A stretch of 64,000 bases of DNA from Actinomyces timonensis DSM 23838. GTDB taxonomy: Bacteria > Actinomycetota > Actinomycetes > Actinomycetales > Actinomycetaceae. Positions 51,800 to 59,552 of this stretch are shown one piece after another (positions within the stretch are counted from its first letter, which is position 1; each line of letters starts with the position of its first letter). Made by a program: the position numbers and the translations under genes. Below the pieces are notes generated by a model. It did not search any database and was not told the origin of the DNA. It worked only from the letters and a program-made list of their open reading frames with translations. Where the stretch lies: positions 799,253 to 863,252 of the forward strand of contig NZ_JH806632.1 in assembly GCF_000295095.1 (NCBI RefSeq), given 5' to 3'.

Positions 51800-51944
51800 T
51801 CGGGCGCTGATCGGCCGTCAGCGCCCGGCACGCCCAGGTACCCAGGAGGGAGGCCCTTCCCCGCACAGCGGACCATCCACTATCCACTATCGATGCATCG
51901 ATACCCGCGGCACAGCGCCGCATTCACAAAGGAGTGCTTCTTCC

Positions 51945-53072
51945 ATGACGAAGATCGTCAACTCGTGGAATGACTTCGACCCTCTCAAGCGCGTCATCGT
52001 CGGACGCGCCGACTTCTCTGTCATCCCCCCCGAGGAGCCTGCCACCAGTGAGAAGGTGCCGGTCGACTCCGAGATGCGCGGCATGTGGGGCCCCCGCCCC
52101 ACGGAGACCGTTGAGAAGGCCAACGCCCAGCTCGATTACCTCGTCAAGGTCTGCGAGGACCACGGCGTCATCGTCGATCGGCCCACCCCGCTGCAGTGGA
52201 ACCAGCCCGTCATCACCCCGGACTTCCGCACCGACTCGATGATGACCTGCATGCCGCCCCGCGACATCTTGCTGACCATCGGCAACGAGATCATGGCCTC
52301 GGCCAATTCCTTCCGCTGCCGCTACTTCGAGTACCTGGCCTACTGGCCCCTCATGAAGCAGTACTTCGACGAGGACCCGGAGTTCAAGTGGACGCAGGCC
52401 CCCCGCCCGCGCCTGACCGACGCCTCCTACAAGCACAACTACTACGACGAGAGGATCTCCCTGGAGGAGCGCCTCGAGCGCACCGCCGCGAAGGACTTCG
52501 TCACCACCGAGGTCGAGCCCATGTGGGACGCGGCCGATGTGCTGCGGCTGGGCAAGGACCTGTTCATCCAGCACGGCCTGACCACCAACCGCACCGCGAT
52601 GGAGTGGTTCAAGCGGTACTACCCGGACCTGCGCGTCCACGCCGTCAACTTCCCGGGCGACCCCTACCCGATCCACATCGACGCCACCTTCGTGCCGCTG
52701 CGCCCCGGGCTCATCATCAACAACCCCCAGCGCCGCCTGCCCGAGGAGCAGAGGAAGATCTTCGAGGCCAACGACTGGCAGATCGTCGACGCCGCCATGC
52801 CGGCGCACACGACCCCGCCGCCGCTGTGCTACTCCTCGGTGTGGCTGTCCATGAACTGCCTGGTCCTGGACCACAAGACCGTCATCTGCGAGGCCAGCGA
52901 GGTCCACCAGATGGAGCAGATGGACAAGCTCGGCATGAACGTCATCCCCGTCCCGTTCCGTGACGCCTACCCCTTCGGCGGTGCCCTGCACTGCGCGACG
53001 GCGGACGTCTACCGCGAGGGCGGCTGCGAGGACTACTTCCCGAACCAGGTCGAGGACCCGACCCTCGTCTGA
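51945..53072 (+). CDS. Arginine:glycine amidinotransferase-like protein
   Basis: 375 residues from the ATG at 51945 with RBS AAAGGAG. A pentein-fold (guanidino-group-modifying) enzyme close to vertebrate AGAT. Catalytic positions are all visible: Asp in EPMWDAADVLRLGKDLF, His in DPYPIHIDATFVPL, and Cys in FGGALHCATADVYREGG; SSVWLSMNCLVLD is also conserved. AGAT moves the amidino group of arginine to glycine or another amine, releasing ornithine. In this operon it takes the place expected for arginine deiminase (same fold, different family). Which reaction it runs here cannot be decided from sequence. A terminator follows, then the MHS transporter. Confidence 0.85.
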   Translation: MTKIVNSWNDFDPLKRVIVGRADFSVIPPEEPATSEKVPVDSEMRGMWGPRPTETVEKANAQLDYLVKVCEDHGVIVDRPTPLQWNQPVITPDFRTDSMMTCMPPRDILLTIGNEIMASANSFRCRYFEYLAYWPLMKQYFDEDPEFKWTQAPRPRLTDASYKHNYYDERISLEERLERTAAKDFVTTEVEPMWDAADVLRLGKDLFIQHGLTTNRTAMEWFKRYYPDLRVHAVNFPGDPYPIHIDATFVPLRPGLIINNPQRRLPEEQRKIFEANDWQIVDAAMPAHTTPPPLCYSSVWLSMNCLVLDHKTVICEASEVHQMEQMDKLGMNVIPVPFRDAYPFGGALHCATADVYREGGCEDYFPNQVEDPTLV

Positions 53073-53080
53073 CACGCCGG

Positions 53081-53114
53081 GTCCCTGGGGGCCGCCTCGC
53101 CGGCCCCCAGGGAC
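53081..53114 (+). terminator. Strong hairpin between the amidinotransferase and MHS transporter genes
   Basis: Perfect 13-bp arms GTCCCTGGGGGCC (53081-53093) and GGCCCCCAGGGAC (53102-53114), 8-base loop, 8 bases after the stop. It should end the arcB-arcC-amidinotransferase transcript, leaving the transporter to its own promoter. Confidence 0.7.
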
Positions 53115-53166
53115 TGCTGCGCCCGCTGGACCAACGGGCAAGGGAGCCCGGCCCTGGGAGCGCCCA

Positions 53167-53346
53167 GTGGCGATCGTCCATGGTCTGCGCATCCTCCACG
53201 AGAGTCTCACCCCGGTCGGTATCATCGGGGGCGTCCGGATCGTCGGGGGCAAGTTCGCCCCGATCATCACCGTTGCTCTCGCCCGCGCCGGTAGGCGCTC
53301 TGCCTCTACCGCCAGAACCATGTCGATCTCCGCCCTCCAGCCCTGA
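53167..53346 (+). CDS. Possible small hydrophobic protein
   Basis: A 59-residue frame with GTG start and weak GGGAG six bases upstream, inside the 286 bases between the terminator and the MHS gene. The peptide holds Gly/Val/Ile-rich stretches (VGIIGGVRIVGGKFAPIITV). Codon third positions are GC-rich as in real genes here, but in this DNA that is weak evidence. No family recognised. If not a gene, this is the transporter's leader region; no riboswitch was recognised, including guanidine types. Confidence 0.22.
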   Translation: MAIVHGLRILHESLTPVGIIGGVRIVGGKFAPIITVALARAGRRSASTARTMSISALQP

Positions 53347-53400
53347 TGCCCCGGGCGGCGGCCATCGGCCCTGACAGCCACAACCCGGAAGAGACATTCC

Positions 53401-54771
53401 ATGACCACCGACGGCACAACCGCACTCGTCTCCTCGACCACGACCACAAGCAGTGCCGAGGGAGCCACGGTGCGCAGGGCGGCGGCGGCCTCCTTCATCG
53501 GCAACTTCATCGAGTGGTTCGACTACGCCACCTACAGCTACCTCGCCGTCGTCATCGGGCAGGTCTTCTTCCCCTCCAGCGACAAGACCGTTGAGACGAT
53601 GTCCGCCTTCGGGGTGTTCGCGATGTCCTTCCTCCTGCGTCCGGTCGGCGCCGTCGTCTGGGGGGCATGGGGGGACCGCTTCGGGCGCCGCTGGGCGCTG
53701 TCGTGGTCGATCCTCATCATGTCCGGCTCGACCTTCCTCATCGCCTTCCTCCCCGGGTACTCCACGCTGGGCATGGGCGCCGCGCTCCTCCTGCTGCTCC
53801 TGCGCCTGACCCAGGGCTTCTCGGCCTCCGGGGAGTACGCGGGCGCCGGGACCTTCCTGGCCGAGTACGCCCCGCCCAGCAGGCGGGGCCTGTACACATC
53901 CATGGTGCCCGCCTCCACCGCCACCGGCCTGCTCGCGGGCTCGTCCCTGGTGGCCCTCCTCCACGCCCTCCTCGACGACGCCTCGATGGCGTCGTGGGGA
54001 TGGAGGATCCCCTTCCTCCTGGCCGGCCCCCTGGGCCTCATCGGCCGCTACATACGCGTGCACCTGGAGGACTCCCCCGCCTTCCAGGAGATGCAGGCGC
54101 AGTTGGAGGAGAAGTCGGGCCCCCAGCAGAGCACGCCCCTGCTCGACCTCCTGCGCTACCACGGCCGGACGGTCGGGATCGCCTTCGGGGTCTCCTGCCT
54201 CAACGCCGTCGGCTTCTACCTGCTGCTCACCTACATGCCCACCTACCTCCAAGAGGAGGTCCACATCGGCAAGAGCACGTCGAACCTGCTCACCTCCGTC
54301 ATGCTCATCGCCTACATCGTGTCGATCTTCATCATGGGGCACTTCTCCGACACCGTCGGGCGCCGCAAGATGCTCATGGGCGCGAGCGTGGCCTTCATCG
54401 TGCTCTCGGTGCCGCTGTTCTGGCTCATGGACTCCGGCAGCATCGTGGGGATCCTCGTCTGCGAGGTCCTCTTCGCGATCGTCCTGACCGCCAACGACGG
54501 CACCCTGGCGACGTTCCTCGCCGAGAGCTTCCCCACCGAGGTGCGCTACTCCGGCTTCGCCCTGTCCTTCAACACGGCGAACGCGCTCCTGGGCGGGACG
54601 GCGTCACTCGTCGCGACCTTCCTCATCTCCAAGACGGGCTCGCCCCTGGCGCCGGCGATCTACCTGAGCGTCGTCGCGCTGGCCGCTCTGGGGGCGATGA
54701 TCGCCGCCCCGGAGCACTCCGACGCCGACCTCACCGCCTACACCCAGGAGAGCGCGGACGCCCAGCCCTGA
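53401..54771 (+). CDS. MHS-family (ProP-like) metabolite:proton symporter
   Basis: 456 residues, twelve helices, MFS. The MHS signature is clear: SFIGNFIEWFDYATYSYLA at the first helix, FLLRPVGAVVWGAWGDRFGRR in the loop 2-3 region, and RLTQGFSASGEYAGAGTFLAE. The family takes up betaines, proline, dicarboxylates and similar small molecules with protons. Next to an amidinotransferase-like operon the substrate could be a guanidino compound or an amino acid, which is inference. A 22-bp tandem repeat element starts 14 bases after the stop. Confidence 0.88.
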   Translation: MTTDGTTALVSSTTTTSSAEGATVRRAAAASFIGNFIEWFDYATYSYLAVVIGQVFFPSSDKTVETMSAFGVFAMSFLLRPVGAVVWGAWGDRFGRRWALSWSILIMSGSTFLIAFLPGYSTLGMGAALLLLLLRLTQGFSASGEYAGAGTFLAEYAPPSRRGLYTSMVPASTATGLLAGSSLVALLHALLDDASMASWGWRIPFLLAGPLGLIGRYIRVHLEDSPAFQEMQAQLEEKSGPQQSTPLLDLLRYHGRTVGIAFGVSCLNAVGFYLLLTYMPTYLQEEVHIGKSTSNLLTSVMLIAYIVSIFIMGHFSDTVGRRKMLMGASVAFIVLSVPLFWLMDSGSIVGILVCEVLFAIVLTANDGTLATFLAESFPTEVRYSGFALSFNTANALLGGTASLVATFLISKTGSPLAPAIYLSVVALAALGAMIAAPEHSDADLTAYTQESADAQP

Positions 54772-54785
54772 CCCGCCCCCTCACC

Positions 54786-54906
54786 GAGACCGGGCGAACA
54801 GCACGCCGAGACCGGGCGAACAGCACGCCGAGACCGGGCGAACAGCACCGCGAGATGCGAAACCACGCGGATATTCAGAATCTCGCGGTGCTGTTCGCCC
54901 GGTCTC
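54786..54906. repeat. GAGACCGGGCGAACAGCAC-type palindrome, copy 2 (three tandem units)
   Basis: Three head-to-tail copies with a 22-base period start at 54786, 54808 and 54830; the third differs at its end (CACCGC). One reverse-complement unit at 54880-54906 faces them across an AT-richer spacer. It fills the gap between the stops of the converging MHS and topA genes. The same unit lies after hrpA. Confidence 0.85.
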
Positions 54907-54921
54907 GCTCATTGGGGGGAG

Positions 54922-57873
54922 TTATGAATCGGACTTCTTGGAGGCGGACTTCTTGGCGGGGGTCTTCTTCGTCGTCTTCTTGGCGGTGGTCTTGCGGGTG
55001 GTGCGCTTCTTGGCGGGGCCCTTGGCGCGCTTCTCGGCCAGGAGCTCGTAGGCGCGCTCGGGGGTGACGGTCGCGGGGTCGTCGCCCCGGCGCAGCGTCA
55101 CGTTCGTCTCGCCGTCGGTGAAGTAGGGGCCGAAGCGCCCGTCCTTGATGACGACGGGCTTGCCAGTGGCCGGGTCCGTGCCGAGCTCGCGCAGGGGGCC
55201 GCGCGCGGCGGCCCGGCCGCGGCGGGTCTTGGGCTGTGCGAAGAGCGCGAGGGCCTCCTGAAGGGTCACCGTGAAGATCTGCTCCTCGGTGGCGAGGGAA
55301 CGGGAGTCGGTCCCCTTCTTGAGGTAGGGCCCGAAGCGCCCGTTCTGCGCGGTGATGTCGACGCCCTCGGCGTCCTGGCCGACGACGCGCGGCAGGCTGA
55401 GCAGGTCGAGCGCCTGCTCCAGGGTGACGGTGGACAGGTCCATGGACTTCAGCAGGCTCGCCGTGCGGGGCTTGGGCCCGGCGGTCTTCTTCGTGCTCCG
55501 CTTCTTCTTCGCCCCCGACGACGCGGCCTCCTCCGAGTCCGCCCCGGCCTCGGGCTCGGGCAGCACCTCGGTGACGTAGGGGCCGTAGCGCCCGTCCTTG
55601 GCAATGATCGTGTGGCCGGTGGAGGGGTCGACGCCGAGCTCCCGCCCATCGTCGGCGGCGCGGGCGAAGAGCTCGCGGGCGCGCTCGACGGTCAGCTCGT
55701 CCGGGGCGAGATCGGCGGGCACGTTCGCTCGCTTGCCGTCCTCGGACTCCAGGTAGGGGCCGTAGCGGCCCACGCGCAGGGTCATGCCCTCGCCGATCGG
55801 CACCGAGTTGATGGCGCGCGCGTCGATCTCGCCGAGGGTGTCGAGCATGGCCCGCAGGCTGCGCTCGCCTTCCTGGCCAGTGTCCCCGGCTCCCCCGGCG
55901 CCACCAGCCGCCAGCGGGGCGCCGTCGGTCCCAGCGCCCCCGGCCCCGCCAACCCCGAAGTAGAAGCGGGTCAGCCAGGCGACGCGATCGGCCTCGCCGG
56001 CGGCGATGCGGTCGAGGTCGGCCTCCATGGAGGCGGTGAAGTCGTAGTCCACGAGCTCGGCGAAGTTCTCCTCCAGCAGGCGCGTGACGGCGAAGGCGAG
56101 CCAGGTGGGCACGAGGGCCTGGCCCCGGTGGTCCACGTAGCCGCGGTCGGAAATGGTCGACATCGTGGCGGCGTAGGTGGAGGGGCGGCCGATCTCGCGC
56201 TCCTCCAGGGCCTTGACCAGCGAGGCCTCGGTGTAGCGCGGCGGCGGCGTGGTCTCGTGCCCGGCCGCCTCGGCGCCGAGGACGGCGAGCTCCTGCCCGG
56301 CGATCATGGCGGGCAGGCGGGTCTCGCGCGGCTGCGCGCTCCCGCCGGCTCCGCCGCCCGCGCCCGCCTGGGCGCCACCGCTGCCCGAGCCCGCCGCGAC
56401 CACTGCCTCACCGGCGCTGCCCGAGGCGGCCTCGGAGTAGCGCTCGGCGTCACGCCCCTCCTCGTAGGCGGCAAGGAACCCCCGGAAGGTGATGACGGTG
56501 CCCGAGGCCGTGAACGAGGCGGTGGAGAAGGTCAGGCCGGAGTCGCGCGAGCCGCCGTCGGCGGGCGCCAGGGGCACGTCCACGCGGACTGTGGCGGTCG
56601 AGCCGACGGCGTCGGCCATCTGGGAGGCGACGGTCCGCTTCCAGATGAGCTCGTAGAGGCGGAACTGCGCGCCGCTGAGCTCGCCGCTGACCTGCGCGGG
56701 AGTGCGGAAGTGGTCGCCTGCGGGGCGGATGGCCTCGTGCGCCTCCTGGGCGCCCTTGGTCTTCGTGGCGTAGACGCGCGGCTTGGCGGGAACGTACTCG
56801 GGCCCGTAGAGCTCGGCCACCTGAGCGCGGGCGGCGGCCACGGCCTGGCCGGACAGCACCGTGGAGTCGGTGCGCATGTAGGTGATGAAGCCGTTCTCGT
56901 ACAGGCCCTGGGCCACGCGCATGGTCTCGCGCGGGTTCATGCGGAGCTTGCGGGAGGCCTCCTGCTGGAGGGTGGAGGTGGTGAAGGGGGCGGCGGGGCG
57001 CCGCTTGTAGGGCTTCTCCTCCACCTCGGCCACGCGCGGGATGGCGCGCATGACGGCCTCGGCAATGGCCTTGGCCGCGCCCTCGTGGAGGTGGACGGTG
57101 CTCGCCTTGCGGGCCGACGCCGTCAGCTCGCCGGCGTCGGTGAAGTCGCGTCCTGTGGCGACGCGGCGCCCGTCGAGCGAGGCCAGGCGGGCGGTGAAGG
57201 CGCCCTCGGCGCGGGCGGCCGCGTCGAGCTCGCTCAGCCCTGTGCTCAGCCGCGCCTCGACGCCCCAGTAGCCAGCGGGCACGAAGGCCATGCGCTCGCG
57301 CTCGCGCTCCACCACGAGACGGGTGGCCACGGACTGCACACGCCCGGCGGACAGCCCCGCGCGCACCTTGCGCCACAGGACGGGGCTGACCTCGTAGCCG
57401 ACGAGCCGGTCGAGAATCCGGCGGGTCTCCTGGGCGTCCACCCGGTGGGAGTCGATGTCTCGAGTGGAGTCCAGGGCGCGGGTGACCGCCTCCTTGGTGA
57501 TCTCGGTGAAGGTCATGCGCTTGACCGGCACCTTGGGCTTGAGGACCTCCAGGAGGTGCCAGGCGATGGCCTCGCCCTCGCGGTCGTCATCGGTGGCCAG
57601 GTAGAGCTCGTCGGCCTCCTTGAGGGCCTTCTTGAGCTGGGTGACGGTCTTCTTCTTGTCCGGGTTGACGACGTAGTACGGCTTGAATCCGTCCTCGACG
57701 TCGACGGCGAAGCGCCCGTAGGGGCCCTTCTTCTCCTTGGCTGGCAGCTCGGACGGCTGGGCGAGGTCGCGGATATGGCCCACGGAGGCCTCGACGTCGA
57801 AATCGGGGCCCAGGTATCCGGCGATCGAGCGGACCTTGTTGGGGGACTCGACGATGACGAGCTTGCGGGGCAC
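54922..57873 (-). CDS. topA: DNA topoisomerase I
   Basis: 983 residues from a GTG at 57871-57873 with AAGG six bases upstream; the frame upstream of it lacks support. TOPRIM domain: RKLVIVESPNKVRSIAGYLG, then LATDDDREGEAIAWHLLE. The active-site tyrosine is in NGFITYMRTDST. There are no zinc-finger cysteine clusters; instead four C-terminal repeats recur around GRYGPYLES, GRYGPYVTE, GRFGPYLKK and GRFGPYFTD, followed by a Lys-rich tail, as in mycobacterial and streptomycete enzymes. Two Gly/Ala-rich inserts (about 500-530 and 640-670) are longer than usual. Confidence 0.95.
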   Translation of the reverse strand: MPRKLVIVESPNKVRSIAGYLGPDFDVEASVGHIRDLAQPSELPAKEKKGPYGRFAVDVEDGFKPYYVVNPDKKKTVTQLKKALKEADELYLATDDDREGEAIAWHLLEVLKPKVPVKRMTFTEITKEAVTRALDSTRDIDSHRVDAQETRRILDRLVGYEVSPVLWRKVRAGLSAGRVQSVATRLVVERERERMAFVPAGYWGVEARLSTGLSELDAAARAEGAFTARLASLDGRRVATGRDFTDAGELTASARKASTVHLHEGAAKAIAEAVMRAIPRVAEVEEKPYKRRPAAPFTTSTLQQEASRKLRMNPRETMRVAQGLYENGFITYMRTDSTVLSGQAVAAARAQVAELYGPEYVPAKPRVYATKTKGAQEAHEAIRPAGDHFRTPAQVSGELSGAQFRLYELIWKRTVASQMADAVGSTATVRVDVPLAPADGGSRDSGLTFSTASFTASGTVITFRGFLAAYEEGRDAERYSEAASGSAGEAVVAAGSGSGGAQAGAGGGAGGSAQPRETRLPAMIAGQELAVLGAEAAGHETTPPPRYTEASLVKALEEREIGRPSTYAATMSTISDRGYVDHRGQALVPTWLAFAVTRLLEENFAELVDYDFTASMEADLDRIAAGEADRVAWLTRFYFGVGGAGGAGTDGAPLAAGGAGGAGDTGQEGERSLRAMLDTLGEIDARAINSVPIGEGMTLRVGRYGPYLESEDGKRANVPADLAPDELTVERARELFARAADDGRELGVDPSTGHTIIAKDGRYGPYVTEVLPEPEAGADSEEAASSGAKKKRSTKKTAGPKPRTASLLKSMDLSTVTLEQALDLLSLPRVVGQDAEGVDITAQNGRFGPYLKKGTDSRSLATEEQIFTVTLQEALALFAQPKTRRGRAAARGPLRELGTDPATGKPVVIKDGRFGPYFTDGETNVTLRRGDDPATVTPERAYELLAEKRAKGPAKKRTTRKTTAKKTTKKTPAKKSASKKSDS

Positions 57874-58012
57874 GGGGAACCTTCCTGCGACGTTCGGATA
57901 CCGCCTGGCGCCCAACGGCGGACGGCACGACCTCGACGCCCCTGGCGGGCGCCCGAGCCGACTCTAACCCATCGGTGAGCGGCCGGCTCCGCCCGATCAG
58001 GAGCGCCAGGGG

Positions 58013-59359
58013 TCAGGACAACTGGCCCAGAGCGGTCACGATCGACCTGATGAGCTGATGCGCGGCGGCGGAGTCGAAGGGGAGGTCGATGGTGCGGCAC
58101 TCGGCTGCCAGCGCCGCCATCGGCCGCACCTCGGGCGCGCCGTGCTGGGCGAAGGAGCGCACCTCCCGCAGGTCGCGGTCGATGGTGTCAGCGGGGTCGA
58201 CGGAGCGCGCCTGGGCCTTGTCATCCACCCACTGGCGGGTGCGCCGGGTGATCCGGTCGATGCTCGAGGTGACGGCGCGCAGATCGGAATCGAGGGCCTC
58301 CGCGGCCTGGCGCGCGCGGGCGCAGACGGCGTCCATGGCGCCGACGACGGAGTCGAGGGCCTCGCAGAGATCGGAGATCGAGCCGATCGGGTCCTCCTCG
58401 CTGCCATCGAGGATGGAGCGGGAGAAGCGGCCGACCATGAGCGTCATGAGCCGCATGAGCGCCACGGAGAAGCGCAGGTCGAGGACGCCGTCGCGCAGGG
58501 CGCCCATCCGCTGGGGCAGGGCCCGCAGTCCGGGGGCGGCCTGGCCTGCGAGCTCGACGACGCGCTCGGCGATCTCGTCGCTGCGCGTGCGCTGCCAGCT
58601 GGTGCGGGCCTGGGCTCCCAGCACCCGGCCGGTCAGCTCGACGCGCTCGGCGACCTGGAGCATCGAGTTCTTCGTCCCCTCCAGGGACCCCAGGAGGCGG
58701 AGGTACTCCTCGAGCTGGAAGACGAGGCGGTTGGTCACGCGCTCGAGGTCGGCGGCGGCGCGCAGGATGTCCGCGACCGGCCCGCTCACGCCTACGGCGT
58801 CAGGGACGCGCACACCGGCGGACACCAGGGCGCTGACCTCCGCGGGCAGGAGCGCGCGGGTGGCGTCGATGAGCGAGGGGAACCCGAGCCCCGCGAGCTC
58901 GGTGGCGAGCTCGACGGCGCCCATCTCACCGATCTGGGAGCGGGAGGCGCCCCGGCCGGCGAACTCGCGCTCACGGGCGCGCACGCGGCGGTAGGTCTCC
59001 TCGACGGTGCGCTGGGTGCCCTCGCGCAGGGGCTTGGTCCGCACGGAGAGGTAGCCGTCGTGGATCGGGACGATGGTGGCGAAGACGCGGTAGTCGACGC
59101 CGTCGGCAGCGCGGTTGGTGACGTAGGCGCACACGGGGCGCCCGGCGCCCAAGTCATCCCACATGAGCTTGAACAGGCCGGCCGGCATATCCAGGTGGCG
59201 GATGATGTTGTGGGGCGCGCGCTGGAGTCGCTCCCGCGAGTAGCGCGACAGGGAGTCGAAGGTCCGATTCGTACGACGGATGACTCCCTTGGGGCCTGTG
59301 GTCGAGAAGAAGATGTCCTCAGGATCGAAGAATCTCTCGTAGCCGATCTGCGATTCCAT
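58013..59359 (-). CDS. PAS-domain protein with helical C-terminus, paralogue A
   Basis: 448 residues, RBS AAAGGA. Residues about 10-110 form an Aer-type PAS domain: FDPEDIFFSTTGPKGVIRR, then APHNIIRHLDMPAGLFKLMW and YRVFATIVPIHDGYLSVRTK. In Aer the same PAS binds FAD and senses redox state. The rest is all helical and rich in Ala, Arg, Glu and Leu. It lacks transmembrane segments, HAMP and the conserved hairpin tip of chemoreceptors, as well as kinase or GGDEF motifs. So it is a soluble sensor with unknown output. A paralogue lies directly upstream. Confidence 0.75.
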   Translation of the reverse strand: MESQIGYERFFDPEDIFFSTTGPKGVIRRTNRTFDSLSRYSRERLQRAPHNIIRHLDMPAGLFKLMWDDLGAGRPVCAYVTNRAADGVDYRVFATIVPIHDGYLSVRTKPLREGTQRTVEETYRRVRAREREFAGRGASRSQIGEMGAVELATELAGLGFPSLIDATRALLPAEVSALVSAGVRVPDAVGVSGPVADILRAAADLERVTNRLVFQLEEYLRLLGSLEGTKNSMLQVAERVELTGRVLGAQARTSWQRTRSDEIAERVVELAGQAAPGLRALPQRMGALRDGVLDLRFSVALMRLMTLMVGRFSRSILDGSEEDPIGSISDLCEALDSVVGAMDAVCARARQAAEALDSDLRAVTSSIDRITRRTRQWVDDKAQARSVDPADTIDRDLREVRSFAQHGAPEVRPMAALAAECRTIDLPFDSAAAHQLIRSIVTALGQLS

Positions 59360-59431
59360 CGTAGATGTCCTTTGCTGCTGTCCCAGGGAAGAAGCCGACG
59401 AGCGTGGAGAGACGTCGACCGACAGGACAGG

Positions 59432-59459
59432 AATCTATCAACGAGGGTCGCTTTTCGAA
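59432..59459 (-). promoter_or_regulatory. Candidate promoter of PAS paralogue A
   Basis: Minus strand: TTCGAA (59454-59459), 16-base spacer, TAGATT (59432-59437), 72 bases before the ATG. The region is AT-richer than its surroundings. Suggests that paralogue A can be transcribed independently of paralogue B. Confidence 0.4.
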
Positions 59460-59552
59460 CACGGTGTCCTGCGAAGCCCCTCAATACTGCTACCGAATCG
59501 TTACCCAGCGGCGCCGGAGTGTCGCGCGTGCCACTGGGCCGACGCGCTCTGC

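Noticed and set aside
51945-53072. Arginine deiminase (arcA)
   Set aside because: The sequence around the His and Cys (PYPIHIDATF, LHCATADV) matches amidinotransferases, not deiminases, although both share the pentein fold.
53115-53400. Guanidine riboswitch in front of the MHS transporter
   Set aside because: Tempting given the amidinotransferase context, but I could not find the paired ACGR-loop hairpins of the type II class or the type I core.
54786-54906. Short direct repeats resembling a CRISPR array
   Set aside because: Units are contiguous with a 22-base period and no unique spacers, one unit is inverted, and no cas genes are nearby.
55612-57978. A 788-codon open frame opposite topA
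   Set aside because: Antisense shadow of a clearly identified gene; low-complexity Gly/Val/Ala sequence without motifs.
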